64,000 bases of DNA from Pedobacter indicus (GCF_003449035.1 NZ_QRGB01000001.1:2170001-2234000); one strand, 5' to 3'; positions 37,381-45,762 are shown, numbered from the stretch's first letter. Numbers and translations are program-made. Notes: generated by a model from the letters alone, not told the origin.

Positions 37381-37429
37381 TAGGACGCTAACGGGAGAAG
37401 TTAAGACGTTATCGGGAGAAACTAAGACG
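37381..37429 (-). promoter_or_regulatory. 21-bp direct repeats, likely activator binding sites
   Basis: Two tandem 21-bp units (37388-37408 and 37409-37429) share CGGGAGAA and TAAGACG, differing at four or five bases. A third partial unit (TAGGACG, 37381-37387) lies next to the core promoter. A 21-bp spacing is two turns of DNA, the layout of AraC-type half-sites. The repeats fill the gap between the small membrane gene and the receptor, so they probably control iron- or siderophore-responsive expression of the receptor. Confidence 0.6.
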
Positions 37430-37435
37430 ATGTTT

Positions 37436-37621
37436 CTACGTAAAGAATTTGGCTCCGTACTTAAATGAATAGTAAAGTGGAACACTGAGTGTCAGCCAGG
37501 AAACATAATGCCAGAACCCAACACCGAGTATGGCTGATATTAGCCCAACCATCGTAAGGACACCAAGAATTATAGGCATACCCCAAAGTTTAATCATTTG
37601 TTTACGTGCGCTAGTTGCCAT
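37436..37621 (-). CDS. Small two-helix membrane protein of the iron-uptake operon
   Basis: A 61-residue protein with two predicted membrane segments, at about 13-33 (WGMPIILGVLTMVGLISAIL) and 36-52 (FWHYVSWLTLSVPLYYSF), and a basic N-terminus. Its ATG overlaps the end of the PepSY gene by 11 bp, a sign of translational coupling and of a real gene in spite of its size. I do not recognise a named family. Short hydrophobic proteins often accompany PepSY-TM proteins in iron-uptake operons, so a helper role in that membrane complex is the most likely reading. Confidence 0.72.
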   Translation of the reverse strand: MATSARKQMIKLWGMPIILGVLTMVGLISAILGVGFWHYVSWLTLSVPLYYSFKYGAKFFT

Positions 37622-38819
37622 CTTGTTTTAATGCTTCTTTTTCATTTTCAAATTCATCCTCTTTCTCTTGAGCAGCGGACAGGTATTCCGCGTTCTTTAC
37701 TAAACGAGCTAATTGTTCTGATTTTGCCTTTCGACGCGCAAACCAAAGATACAACCCGGATATAAGCACAACGATGGTAGCAAGATCAAAAATTGTCCAT
37801 AAGATTTTCATGGGCAAACCCCCGTAGTCTCCAAAGTGAAAGGGTTGTGAAATCAAAATCGTTTTTAAATACCAGGGAAGATCTCTAATAGCCGTAAATT
37901 CACCGGTTTTCGCGTCAATTAACGCAGGTTTAATAATGCGTGACGTAAGTGGTGTATTACCTATTAAATAAATCGCATAGTGATGGCTGCTGGAATAGAG
38001 TGTACCCGGAAAGGCAACGAAAGACACCTCCATGTCGGGGGCAGCCTCTTCTGCTTTCGCTATGGCATCATCTAAAGAGGCCAGCTCACCTTTCGCTTTG
38101 GGTTGATCTTTATAGTCAGCTACCATCTCTGCGAGGTCATTTGCCCGCCACAGCTGTATTGCCGGGTCGGCGAGGGTATTGATAACCCCCGTCAGACCAA
38201 CAACGCTTGCCCATACCAACGTAACGATACCGAGTAAGTTGTGCAGGTCAAGCCATTTTAAACGTTTAGATTTCTGGGCTCTGATCATCCCGAAATCATA
38301 TTTCTTCATAATAGGACCATACAGAACCACTCCAGAGATAATGGCTACGAAAAACAACGTTCCCATCAGACCAAGAAACAGCTTGCCCGGAATTCCAGCG
38401 AGCATTTCCACATGGAGATAATACATCAACAGCATAAATGTCATTTCATTTGGAGGATTTTCAAGAACGGTAGCTGTTTTGGCATTCATAGTCAAATAAT
38501 GGTCCGCTTCGATCGGTGCTTCAGATGAATCGGCCATGGTTAGGAATACCTGACCCGGATGATGTTTTTCATCCCAAAAGGCGTACTTCATTTCGTTTCC
38601 CGGCAAATGGTCCATTCCTGCTTTAATAACCATATCCACGCTGGCTTCCTCACCATTTGCTGGCGCGGCGATCTCGATATCATCTTCCAACATATGGTCA
38701 ATTTCTTCTGTAAAAATGAGGGGAAGACCCGTAATGCAGAGCATGAGAAGGAAAATAGTGCTGATCAAACTCGTCCATTTATGGATATGGAACCAATTTT
38801 TTATAGTCGTTGCTTTCAT
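37611..38819 (-). CDS. PepSY-associated transmembrane protein (PiuB-like)
   Basis: A 402-residue inner-membrane protein with four apparent membrane segments: near 10-32 (WFHIHKWTSLISTIFLLMLC), about 145-170 (FLGLMGTLFFVAIISGVVLY), about 190-212 (LHNLLGIVTLVWASVVGLTG) and about 340-365 (ILWTIFDLATIVVLISGLYLWF). Membrane-embedded His residues (HIHKW, LHNLLG) are the usual feature of PepSY_TM proteins, thought to move electrons or reduce iron-siderophore complexes at the inner membrane. The C-terminus is acidic and charged. It is first in an operon with a small membrane protein and a TonB-dependent siderophore receptor, which fits iron uptake. Biochemical role in this family is largely inferred. 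Confidence 0.88.
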   Translation of the reverse strand: MKATTIKNWFHIHKWTSLISTIFLLMLCITGLPLIFTEEIDHMLEDDIEIAAPANGEEASVDMVIKAGMDHLPGNEMKYAFWDEKHHPGQVFLTMADSSEAPIEADHYLTMNAKTATVLENPPNEMTFMLLMYYLHVEMLAGIPGKLFLGLMGTLFFVAIISGVVLYGPIMKKYDFGMIRAQKSKRLKWLDLHNLLGIVTLVWASVVGLTGVINTLADPAIQLWRANDLAEMVADYKDQPKAKGELASLDDAIAKAEEAAPDMEVSFVAFPGTLYSSSHHYAIYLIGNTPLTSRIIKPALIDAKTGEFTAIRDLPWYLKTILISQPFHFGDYGGLPMKILWTIFDLATIVVLISGLYLWFARRKAKSEQLARLVKNAEYLSAAQEKEDEFENEKEALKQDGN

Positions 38820-38888
38820 GTGTTTAGCTAAAGCTGATGGAAACGTTCAATTTTTTTGAGTTACCTTAAAACTGTCATAATACCGTGA

Positions 38889-38916
38889 CAAAAGTATTAT
38901 TTATAATTAGTCCAAA
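38889..38916 (-). promoter_or_regulatory. Probable promoter of the PepSY operon
   Basis: On the minus strand TTTG at 38913-38916 and TACTTTTG at 38889-38896 match the -33 and -7 elements, with a 16-bp spacer (three shorter than ideal). The leader would be about 60 nt. The inverted repeat at 38873-38890 overlaps the start side and could bind a regulator. Confidence 0.4.
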
Positions 38917-38960
38917 CAAGAGTAGAAGGATTTTATTTAGAAAGATTCCTAATAATGTCG

Positions 38961-38986
38961 GATATCCCTCTTTTCAGGGTGATATC
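38961..38986. repeat. Imperfect hairpin in the divergent intergenic region
   Basis: GATATCCCT and AGGGTGATATC pair over 9 to 10 bases with one bulged base and a 6-nt loop. There is no T tract on either side, so it is not a standard terminator. It lies 48 bp from the 11-bp repeat array and may belong to the same element. Confidence 0.4.
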
Positions 38987-39033
38987 GAAATAGCCGGAAA
39001 TGCGTCTGGATTTCTGGAACATCTCCGCTAGAC

Positions 39034-39143
39034 AAACAGTGGTTAAACAGTGGTTAAACAGTCCTCTAACAGTGGTCAATCTGTGGTAAATGGACTGTAT
39101 AACGACCGTATGACCACTGGTTAATGACAGTTCTAATACTGTA
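39034..39143. repeat. Array of 11-bp phased repeats
   Basis: Starting at 39034 the sequence falls into consecutive 11-bp units: AAACAGTGGTT twice without change, then AAACAGTCCTC, TAACAGTGGTC and AATCTGTGGTA, followed by five weaker units to 39143. The period is about one helical turn, so each unit shows the same face of the DNA. It is not a multiple of three and the copies decay away from the first two. It lies just upstream of the aldo/keto reductase promoter. Confidence 0.6.
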
Positions 39144-39190
39144 TTTTTATAAGAGTATAAAACTGGGTTCAGTCGCAAAACAAAATCCCT

Positions 39191-39198
39191 TAACTTTG
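39191..39198 (+). promoter_or_regulatory. -7 element of the aldo/keto reductase promoter
   Basis: TAACTTTG fits TAnnTTTG, 38 bp before the ATG at 39237. The -33 position reads TTCA, a weak match. Confidence 0.5.
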
Positions 39199-39236
39199 GT
39201 TCTGCATTTAAAGAATCAAAATAAAAAATAGAAAGC

Positions 39237-40223
39237 ATGGAATATAGAAAGCTTGGTCAATCAGATTTAGAACTGTCAATTATCACATTCGGCGCGTGGG
39301 CTGCTGGCGGATGGATGTGGGGAAGTACGGATAGGAGAGAAGCTATTAAGGCTATGCAAGCCGGTATCTCGGAAGGAGTGACGAGCATTGATACGGCGCC
39401 AATATATGGTCAGGGAACCAGTGAAGAATTAGTAGGGGAAGCCATTAAAGACATCCCCCGTGATAAAGTCCAGATTTTAACAAAATTTGCTTCTCGCTGG
39501 GATACTGAAAAAGGGGTTTTTATAAAGAAAAGTGTCGATAATGAGGGTAAGGAATTTGATTTTCGCCGTTATGCTGGTAGGGACGGTATAATTTATGAGT
39601 GTGAGCAATCTCTAAAACGTTTAGGAACCGATTATATCGATCTCTATCAAATTCACTGGGATGACCCCTCTACACCCATTGAAGAATCATACGAAACTGT
39701 AGCTCAATTAATAAAAGAGGGAAAAGTACGTTATGCTGGTGTATGCAATTACAATGTCGAACAAATGAAGCGGGCGCAAAGCGTTTGTGACCTTGTGTCT
39801 AATCAGGTGCCATTTTCCATGGTGAACAGGGGCATTGAGGAAGAACTTTTACCATTTTGTATAAAGGAAAATAAAAGCATTCTAGCTTATAGTCCGATGG
39901 AACGCGGACTCCTTACTGGAAAAATGAAAGCAGGGCAAGTGTTTCCTGAAGGAGATCATCGTGCTGAGAATCCTTTCTTTACGGATGAAAGCATTACGAG
40001 AACCAATGCATTTTTAGAAAAGATCAGGCCGATTGCTGAAAAGCATCAGGCTACCTTGGGTCAGGTTGTACTTCGGTGGACGGTTCAGCATCCTGGAATT
40101 ACCATCGCGCTTGCTGGCGCTAGAAACGCAGAACAGAGTATCGCAAACGCCAAGGCGGGTAGTTTCCAATTGTCTGATGAAGATTATGATTTCATCACCA
40201 AGGAAGTTGAGCAACTGAGATAA
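39237..40223 (+). CDS. Aldo/keto reductase
   Basis: A 328-residue cytosolic oxidoreductase with the complete catalytic tetrad of the family: Asp52 and Tyr57 (IDTAPIYGQGTSEELVG), Lys83 (ILTKFASRW) and His140 (DLYQIHWDDP). The TIM-barrel end has the cofactor-binding segment LGQVVLRWTVQHPGITIALAGARN. Such enzymes reduce sugar or other aldehydes and ketones with NADPH; the exact substrate is not predictable. Length is normal. A DUF421 gene begins 10 bp after the stop codon, so the two are probably co-transcribed from the promoter at 39191 and end at the terminator at 40929-40979. Confidence 0.95.
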   Translation: MEYRKLGQSDLELSIITFGAWAAGGWMWGSTDRREAIKAMQAGISEGVTSIDTAPIYGQGTSEELVGEAIKDIPRDKVQILTKFASRWDTEKGVFIKKSVDNEGKEFDFRRYAGRDGIIYECEQSLKRLGTDYIDLYQIHWDDPSTPIEESYETVAQLIKEGKVRYAGVCNYNVEQMKRAQSVCDLVSNQVPFSMVNRGIEEELLPFCIKENKSILAYSPMERGLLTGKMKAGQVFPEGDHRAENPFFTDESITRTNAFLEKIRPIAEKHQATLGQVVLRWTVQHPGITIALAGARNAEQSIANAKAGSFQLSDEDYDFITKEVEQLR

Positions 40224-40233
40224 TTGTACTGAT

Positions 40234-40923
40234 ATGGAAATTGATTGGTTTCGGGTATTCTTCAGCGATCAGCCTTATTCTTTTTTTATTGAAATTGTAA
40301 TAAGAACGTTGATTATGTTCGTCGCGGCTGTAGTCACGTTGCGTCTGGCTGGCAAGCGCGAAGTGCAGCAACTGTCGATATTCGAGATGGTAATGATTGT
40401 GACATTGGGTTCGGCTGCGGGGGACCCAATGTTCTATGACGATGTTGGTGTTTTACACGCGTTGACTGTTTTTGTCGTTGTACTGTCCGCTTATCGATTG
40501 ATGATCTTGTTGATTGCCAGAAGCGATAAGGCTGAAGCACTCCTTGAAGGAGAACCACATTATATAATACGAGACGGCAAACTGTGTATTAAAGAGATGC
40601 CGAACGACGAATTGGGTTCCGATGAATTCTTTAGTCAGCTAAGGGCGCAGAGTGTGGAACACCTTGGTCAATTGCGGTGCGTAATTCTCGAAGACACGGG
40701 TAGGTTGAGTGTTTTTTATTATTCCGACGAAGAGGTAAAGCCCGGTTTACCAATTTTACCTGATGAATATCGTAAAAAAAGTCGGACAATCGAAGATTCA
40801 GGTCTTTACGCCTGCGCTCATTGTGGAAATACGCTGCAGTTAGAATCCGTTGCCAGGGTTGTATGTGATATTTGCAAAACAGAAGAATGGGTAAAGGCCA
40901 TTAATCGGCGGAGGATTACATAA
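40234..40923 (+). CDS. DUF421 (YetF-type) membrane protein with C-terminal zinc ribbon
   Basis: A 229-residue protein. Residues about 15-95 contain three membrane helices with the family signature LRLAGKREVQQLSIFEMVM and TLGSAAGDPM, then the DUF421 cytoplasmic domain (ALLEGEPHYIIRDGKL, then DELGSDEFFSQLRAQSVEHL). After the domain comes an extra C-terminal motif with two CxxC pairs (Cys194/Cys197 and Cys211/Cys214), which should bind one zinc ion. DUF421 proteins such as YetF are membrane proteins of poorly known function linked to stress and spore germination in Bacillus. Co-transcribed with the reductase just upstream. Confidence 0.9.
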   Translation: MEIDWFRVFFSDQPYSFFIEIVIRTLIMFVAAVVTLRLAGKREVQQLSIFEMVMIVTLGSAAGDPMFYDDVGVLHALTVFVVVLSAYRLMILLIARSDKAEALLEGEPHYIIRDGKLCIKEMPNDELGSDEFFSQLRAQSVEHLGQLRCVILEDTGRLSVFYYSDEEVKPGLPILPDEYRKKSRTIEDSGLYACAHCGNTLQLESVARVVCDICKTEEWVKAINRRRIT

Positions 40924-40928
40924 GATCC

Positions 40929-40979
40929 TTATTAAAAATAAAGCCATCAGACTACTTCTGATGGCTTTATTTTTAATAA
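40929..40979. terminator. Bidirectional terminator with a 22-bp perfect stem
   Basis: Arms at 40929-40950 and 40958-40979 are perfectly complementary over 22 bp around a 7-nt loop, with core AAGCCATCAG and flanking A/T runs on both sides. It serves the DUF421 gene on the plus strand and the SusD gene (stop at 41006) on the minus strand. Confidence 0.93.
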
Positions 40980-41005
40980 GACATTCGTCTTTTCTTTCAT
41001 GTATA

Positions 41006-42490
41006 TTATTTATAACCTTCGTTTTGCTTCAATACGCCCGGTGATGAAAGTTGAATCTGCTCATAAGGAATAGGGAAATATTTCATAAAAGGCTTGGCAT
41101 TTACATTGATCATTACAGCTTTCCCTGTCGATGGATTATATTCACCTTCTATACTGGTCAGTACTTCTGTAAAGCGACCGGTGCGGACCAGGTCAAACCA
41201 ACGGTTATTTTCAACAGCTAATTCCAAGCGCCGCTCAAGAAGTAACTTGTCCAAAAACATTTCTTCGTTGGCAATATCGGCAGCAGTATAATTATGATCA
41301 CTGTTTTTAAAGGCTCGCGCCCTTACTTTATTTAGTTGGGTTAATGCCTCTGCGGTTTGACCCGAATAATACAAAGCTTCCGCATAAAGAAGAATCATAT
41401 CGGCCAAACGTAGAACCGGAATGTCTAGACCGGAGCTGTTTGATATCTCCACTGGTATAATCCATTTGTTGAAATAAGGATACCAGATAGGCGGATCCCC
41501 TTGTTTCCATGCAAAAGGAATCTGCTCTTCGGTAATGGTAGCTTCAAAGCGTGTATCACCTTCTTCGTAAGCCTTGTGTAAATCCCAAGTCGGTCTGGCA
41601 ACGCGGCTACCGTTGTTAATGGTTTGATAAATCCCACCCGGAGGAGACAGGGCATAAGTTAGATTCTGACCATTTGTGCCACTAACAAAGGGCATGGTAA
41701 AAATAACTTCACTGTTGGTTTCCGTTGCTATTTGAAACAAATTTTTATAATCGGCAACCAAAGAGAAGCTATAGTTGTTAAGGAGCTGTTCTAAGTTTGT
41801 TTTTGCTTCAGCCCAATTCTTTCTGTATACATGTACTTTGGCTAAAAGCCCTGCTGCTGCTGCACTTGAAGCCCGACCTGCTGGTGTTGCATCAGGATTT
41901 GGAAGGTTGTTCTTAGCGTCATTTAAATCAGCAATAATCAGGTTATAAATTTCTTCCTCACTGGCTCTGGGAATTTCCTTGGCTTCTGTTTCTGTGATTA
42001 TTGTAGTAACTGCGGGAACACCGCCAAAAATTCGCACAAGATCAAAGTAAAATAGAGCCCGCATAAACTTAGCTTCTGACATTAATTTCTCCTTTTGTCC
42101 CTCGGCATAATCTGTCGGTTTTTCAATGTTCGTCAACACTGAGTTAGCTCTGAATATGCCATTGTAGCTATTTTTCCAAAATGTATTGAGTTTGGGATTA
42201 TCTGAGCTTACGTCCAGCAAAGCGATTTCTGCCATGCCGGGAGCGGTTGCAAAATATGACCCATACATGTTATCAGAAGGCGTTTCCATCAATTCATAGT
42301 CGGTTGGAATGCGAGCCTGGTAACTTTGGTATACGCCCAGCGTCGCCAGATCGATGTCTGCCGCGGTTTCAAACGCATTCGCTGTTGTCAGAGTAGATTC
42401 AGGGACTGGGTTTAATAGTTCATCATGACAAGCTGTAAAGCTTAATGAAGAAAGAAGTAAACCGATAATATATAATTTATTCTTATTCAT
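41006..42490 (-). CDS. SusD/RagB family lipoprotein
   Basis: A 494-residue lipoprotein, lipobox SFTAC (Cys21). SusD motifs: LLNPVPESTLTTANAFETAA after the Cys, AKFMRALFYFDLVRIFGGVPAV in the TPR region, LADMILLYAEALYYSGQTAE, LLLERRLELAVENNRWFDLVRTG, and the end FPIPYEQIQLSSPGVLKQNEGYK. It follows its SusC by 21 bp and ends at the shared terminator. No degradative enzyme is encoded beside the pair, so ligand unknown. Confidence 0.95.
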   Translation of the reverse strand: MNKNKLYIIGLLLSSLSFTACHDELLNPVPESTLTTANAFETAADIDLATLGVYQSYQARIPTDYELMETPSDNMYGSYFATAPGMAEIALLDVSSDNPKLNTFWKNSYNGIFRANSVLTNIEKPTDYAEGQKEKLMSEAKFMRALFYFDLVRIFGGVPAVTTIITETEAKEIPRASEEEIYNLIIADLNDAKNNLPNPDATPAGRASSAAAAGLLAKVHVYRKNWAEAKTNLEQLLNNYSFSLVADYKNLFQIATETNSEVIFTMPFVSGTNGQNLTYALSPPGGIYQTINNGSRVARPTWDLHKAYEEGDTRFEATITEEQIPFAWKQGDPPIWYPYFNKWIIPVEISNSSGLDIPVLRLADMILLYAEALYYSGQTAEALTQLNKVRARAFKNSDHNYTAADIANEEMFLDKLLLERRLELAVENNRWFDLVRTGRFTEVLTSIEGEYNPSTGKAVMINVNAKPFMKYFPIPYEQIQLSSPGVLKQNEGYK

Positions 42491-42511
42491 GATTTTCGTT
42501 TTTAATAAATT

Positions 42512-45500
42512 TTAAAATCCAAGATTTACACCGAAAACGAACGTACGATTAATAGGTTCGGAGCCAAGGTTCACACCTGGCGTACTGTTGATACCGTCTA
42601 CCTCTCCCTGTGTGGCACCTTCAGGGTTATATGAGTGATTTTCGCTGCTGGTTATGTAGAAAAGATTATTAACGGATGCATATAGTCGCAGACTCTGAAT
42701 ACCTGTTTTACCTTCTTTAATGTTCGGGAAGGTATACCCTAAATTGATATTTCTAACATTTAAGAACGACGCATTTTCTATATAGTAATCTGTATTTGTG
42801 TTGTAGCCGAATAACTGTGACAATGCAGCAGCAGGAGTTTTGCCATCGCCTGGCTCATCTTCAGACCACCATTGATTCTCTACTAAGGATCTTCTCATAG
42901 CGCCTAAGGTATTTCCTTCATAGTACTGGTTTTCCGCGTTGAACATTTCAGCGCCGAGTGAAGCATTGATGAAAATACTTAAATCGAAATTTTTATAAGA
43001 AAAATCATTGGTAAACCCTAATAGCATAGAAGGCTGAAAGCTACCTAACACAACACGGTCTGCCGGAGTGATATCACCATCGCCGTCGGTATCTTGTAAG
43101 ATTGGGTTACCAGGCTTGGTGCCTGCCAGGTGCGGTAATGAATTGATTTGCTCTTCATTTTGGAAGATGCCGTTCATTTTATATCCTAAAAAAGAAAACA
43201 TGGGTTCGCCTTTTCTTAGTAGAAATCCCATAGACCAATATTCATAAATACGTTCATCGACACCACCTAAGTCTGTTACCTCATTTTTGTTGTGTGACAG
43301 GTTAAAAGAACTGCTCCATTTGAAATCGCCGGTAGTATTGCGTGTTGTCAGTTCCAGATCTATACCTCGGTTTCTAACCTCACCCATATTACTGATCGTA
43401 TTATTAAATCCGGTAATTGCAGGAATGTTCATGTTATACAACATATCTGTTGTCCGATTATCATAATAGTCGAACACAATATTTACCCGATCGCTGAATA
43501 AGCCTAGTTCAAATCCCAGATCATAACCTTTGGTTTTCTCCCAAGAAAGGGCCTGATTTTCCAATGAGGTTTGTGCAATTGCATTTCCGGATTCGTTGCC
43601 AGGCGAGTAGTTAACAATTCCTACGGCCCCTAAGTATTGGAAGTTACCGATATTAAAATTACCTGTTACCCCATAGCTGGCGCGCAGTTTCATATTGCTG
43701 ATGCTCGGTATTGACTTGATAAAGTCTTCTTCAGAAACACGCCACGCAACAGAAGCAGAAGGGAAGTGTCCCCATTTGTTCTCTTGTCCGAAGCGCGAAC
43801 TGCCGTCCATACGGAAGGATGCCTCAACTAAATACTTGTTTTTATATCCATAGTTTGCACGTGCGAAATAAGAGATTAACCCCCATTCAGTTTTCGTCTG
43901 TGTAGTCGCTTCGGGATTAATAATGGCATTGTTTAATGTTTTAATTATATCGTTGTTAAACGAATTTGTAATTGCGGCCATCGAAAGCGAGCGAGACTTT
44001 GCCTGCTGGAAGGAAGCTCCGAGGATACCGCCGATATCGTGATCTTCGTTAATGGTTTTATTGTAGTTTAAAACGTTCTCATTCACCAGATCAAAGGTTC
44101 TTGAATCACCAGCGCGACCGTTTGTATTCACCTGCTTGTCACCGATTCCACCTTGCCAATAGTCAGTTGAACCATAGGTAATATTGGTACCCAATGAAGT
44201 CTTTAAACTTAATCCTTCAAGAAGGGTGAAGTTGACAAAGGCCCGCCCAATGTTTGTAAAATACTGACTATAGCTCTCTGTACCATATAAAAACGTATAG
44301 GGACTTGCCTGACCCGAATGCCCAGTAGAAATATAGTCATAAGTACGCGGATATTTCCCTTCTACTTTTTCTGTACCTACAAAAGAGGGATATTTTACCA
44401 ATGAAACCATGTTGGAACCTGCGATTCTAGTCTTGTTATAAGCGGGGTTGATTTCAACGCCTAAATCTATAAAGTCGTTGATTTTGACATCTACATTTGC
44501 ACGAGCTGAATATTGTTTATACCCTGCAGTTTTGATAACGCCATCTTCGTCAGAAAAGGTTCCGGATACATAGTAGCGTGCCTTTTCTCCGCCTCCACTT
44601 ATCGACAGACTATGATTTTGAATAGGAGCAGTTTGCAGCACTTCATCTTGCCATATCGTTTGTGGTAAATCCTTCGCCAAAGGGTTGACCTGATAGGTAA
44701 TTGGACGACGATTATCACCAAATATAGGAAGACTGGGGTCGCCACCATTCCATACGAACTCGCGATTTTGATATTTAGTCAAGTAGTCATACCATTCCTG
44801 TCCGGTTAACCAATCGTCATGGACGATCGCTTTTGCGACACCATAGTAGGAATTGAGTTGCAATTTGGCTTTTCCTTCAGCCCCGCGCTTGGTGGTAACC
44901 ATAATAACACCACCTGCACCGCGAGAACCATAAATAGCTGTTGAAGAGGCGTCTTTCAGTACTTCAATAGATTCGACATCATTCATGTTCAATTGTCCTA
45001 AGCTTCCACCCGGAAACCCGTCGATTACAACGAGTGGGTTATTGCCCGCGCTGATAGATCCGAGACCTCTGACCCTGACTTGAGGTGCACTACCAGGTGT
45101 GTTGCGGGTATTATTAATACTTACACCTGCTATTCTGCCCGCGAGTGTATTTTCGATACGACCGTTAGGAACCTGATCTAGTTTTACGTTCTCAATCTTC
45201 GAGATTGAGGAAGTAACCGATGTTCGCTTTCTGGTACCGTACCCGATCACGACAACCTCTTCTAAATCTTCTGTATCAGCCGCTAAAACAACGGAAACTT
45301 CAGTTTGGTTATTGATCGGCACCTCCTGGCTGGTAAATCCGATAAACGAGAACTCAAGCGTTCCTTCACCGTTAGGGACTTCGAGTGTATACAAGCCTTC
45401 ATTATTGGTTGTAGTACCAGTCGTTTGACCCTTCAAGGCTACATTGACTCCCGGCAAGGCCGTACCTTCACTATCAGTCACTTTTCCGCGGACAGTAAAC

Positions 45501-45661
45501 TGTTGCACCGCTTGATTTTCTTGCAGCTTGGTGTGCACTTTGCTTTTCACGGATTCAAAGTATGCCAGGGCGTGCGGCTCATTCGCATTTGCGTTTAGAG
45601 CAAGCATTAGAAGAAGGAAACCGGGAATCCTCAATCTGTTAATTGTCGGTTTTTTTTCCAT
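42512..45661 (-). CDS. SusC-like TonB-dependent receptor
   Basis: A 1049-residue outer-membrane importer. Export signal about residues 1-27, carboxypeptidase-regulatory-like domain (FTVRGKVTDSEGTALPGVNV, about 55-135), TonB-box-like DLEEVVVIGYG, then the plug (NGRIENTLAGRIAGVSINN, LVVIDGFPGGSLG, IEVLKDASSTAIYGSRGAGG) and the barrel ending NRTFVFGVNLGF. Partner SusD lies 21 bp downstream. An inverted repeat (45693-45706) and a tandem 14-bp repeat (45735-45762) lie in the upstream region and may be regulatory. Ligand unknown. Confidence 0.95.
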   Translation of the reverse strand: MEKKPTINRLRIPGFLLLMLALNANANEPHALAYFESVKSKVHTKLQENQAVQQFTVRGKVTDSEGTALPGVNVALKGQTTGTTTNNEGLYTLEVPNGEGTLEFSFIGFTSQEVPINNQTEVSVVLAADTEDLEEVVVIGYGTRKRTSVTSSISKIENVKLDQVPNGRIENTLAGRIAGVSINNTRNTPGSAPQVRVRGLGSISAGNNPLVVIDGFPGGSLGQLNMNDVESIEVLKDASSTAIYGSRGAGGVIMVTTKRGAEGKAKLQLNSYYGVAKAIVHDDWLTGQEWYDYLTKYQNREFVWNGGDPSLPIFGDNRRPITYQVNPLAKDLPQTIWQDEVLQTAPIQNHSLSISGGGEKARYYVSGTFSDEDGVIKTAGYKQYSARANVDVKINDFIDLGVEINPAYNKTRIAGSNMVSLVKYPSFVGTEKVEGKYPRTYDYISTGHSGQASPYTFLYGTESYSQYFTNIGRAFVNFTLLEGLSLKTSLGTNITYGSTDYWQGGIGDKQVNTNGRAGDSRTFDLVNENVLNYNKTINEDHDIGGILGASFQQAKSRSLSMAAITNSFNNDIIKTLNNAIINPEATTQTKTEWGLISYFARANYGYKNKYLVEASFRMDGSSRFGQENKWGHFPSASVAWRVSEEDFIKSIPSISNMKLRASYGVTGNFNIGNFQYLGAVGIVNYSPGNESGNAIAQTSLENQALSWEKTKGYDLGFELGLFSDRVNIVFDYYDNRTTDMLYNMNIPAITGFNNTISNMGEVRNRGIDLELTTRNTTGDFKWSSSFNLSHNKNEVTDLGGVDERIYEYWSMGFLLRKGEPMFSFLGYKMNGIFQNEEQINSLPHLAGTKPGNPILQDTDGDGDITPADRVVLGSFQPSMLLGFTNDFSYKNFDLSIFINASLGAEMFNAENQYYEGNTLGAMRRSLVENQWWSEDEPGDGKTPAAALSQLFGYNTNTDYYIENASFLNVRNINLGYTFPNIKEGKTGIQSLRLYASVNNLFYITSSENHSYNPEGATQGEVDGINSTPGVNLGSEPINRTFVFGVNLGF

Positions 45662-45692
45662 AGAATCATTTTTTAAGATTGTAATATTATTA

Positions 45693-45706
45693 TAACGTGT
45701 ACGTTA
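45693..45706. promoter_or_regulatory. Inverted repeat upstream of SusC
   Basis: TAACGT-GT-ACGTTA, 32 bp before the SusC start codon, is a near-palindrome that could hold a repressor or regulator dimer. Its core CGTGTACGT also occurs at 4466-4474, upstream of the first SusC of the surface operon. Confidence 0.4.
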
Positions 45707-45734
45707 CCGTGTTCAACTAAATCACTGTAGTGCT

Positions 45735-45762
45735 TGACTATCTAATGATGACTATCTAATGA
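45735..45762. repeat. Tandem 14-bp repeat
   Basis: TGACTATCTAATGA occurs twice head to tail without a mismatch, 74 bp upstream of the SusC start codon. It may be a recent slippage duplication or a double binding site. Confidence 0.7.

Larger units (their letters stand above)
38820..39236. other. Divergent intergenic region with repeats
   Basis: This 417-bp gap lies between divergent genes. It holds the likely PepSY promoter (38889-38916), an inverted repeat TGTCA-N8-TGACA at 38873-38890, an imperfect hairpin (38961-38986), an 11-bp repeat array (39034-39143) and the aldo/keto reductase promoter (39191-39198). The minus-strand frame through 38933-39238 is not convincing as a gene. Confidence 0.55.

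Noticed and set aside
38933-39238. Minus-strand open frame of 101 codons in the divergent intergenic region
   Set aside because: It runs through the 11-bp repeat array and the aldo/keto reductase promoter, its start overlaps that gene's ATG, and it matches no family I know. A remnant of an older gene in its second half cannot be excluded.
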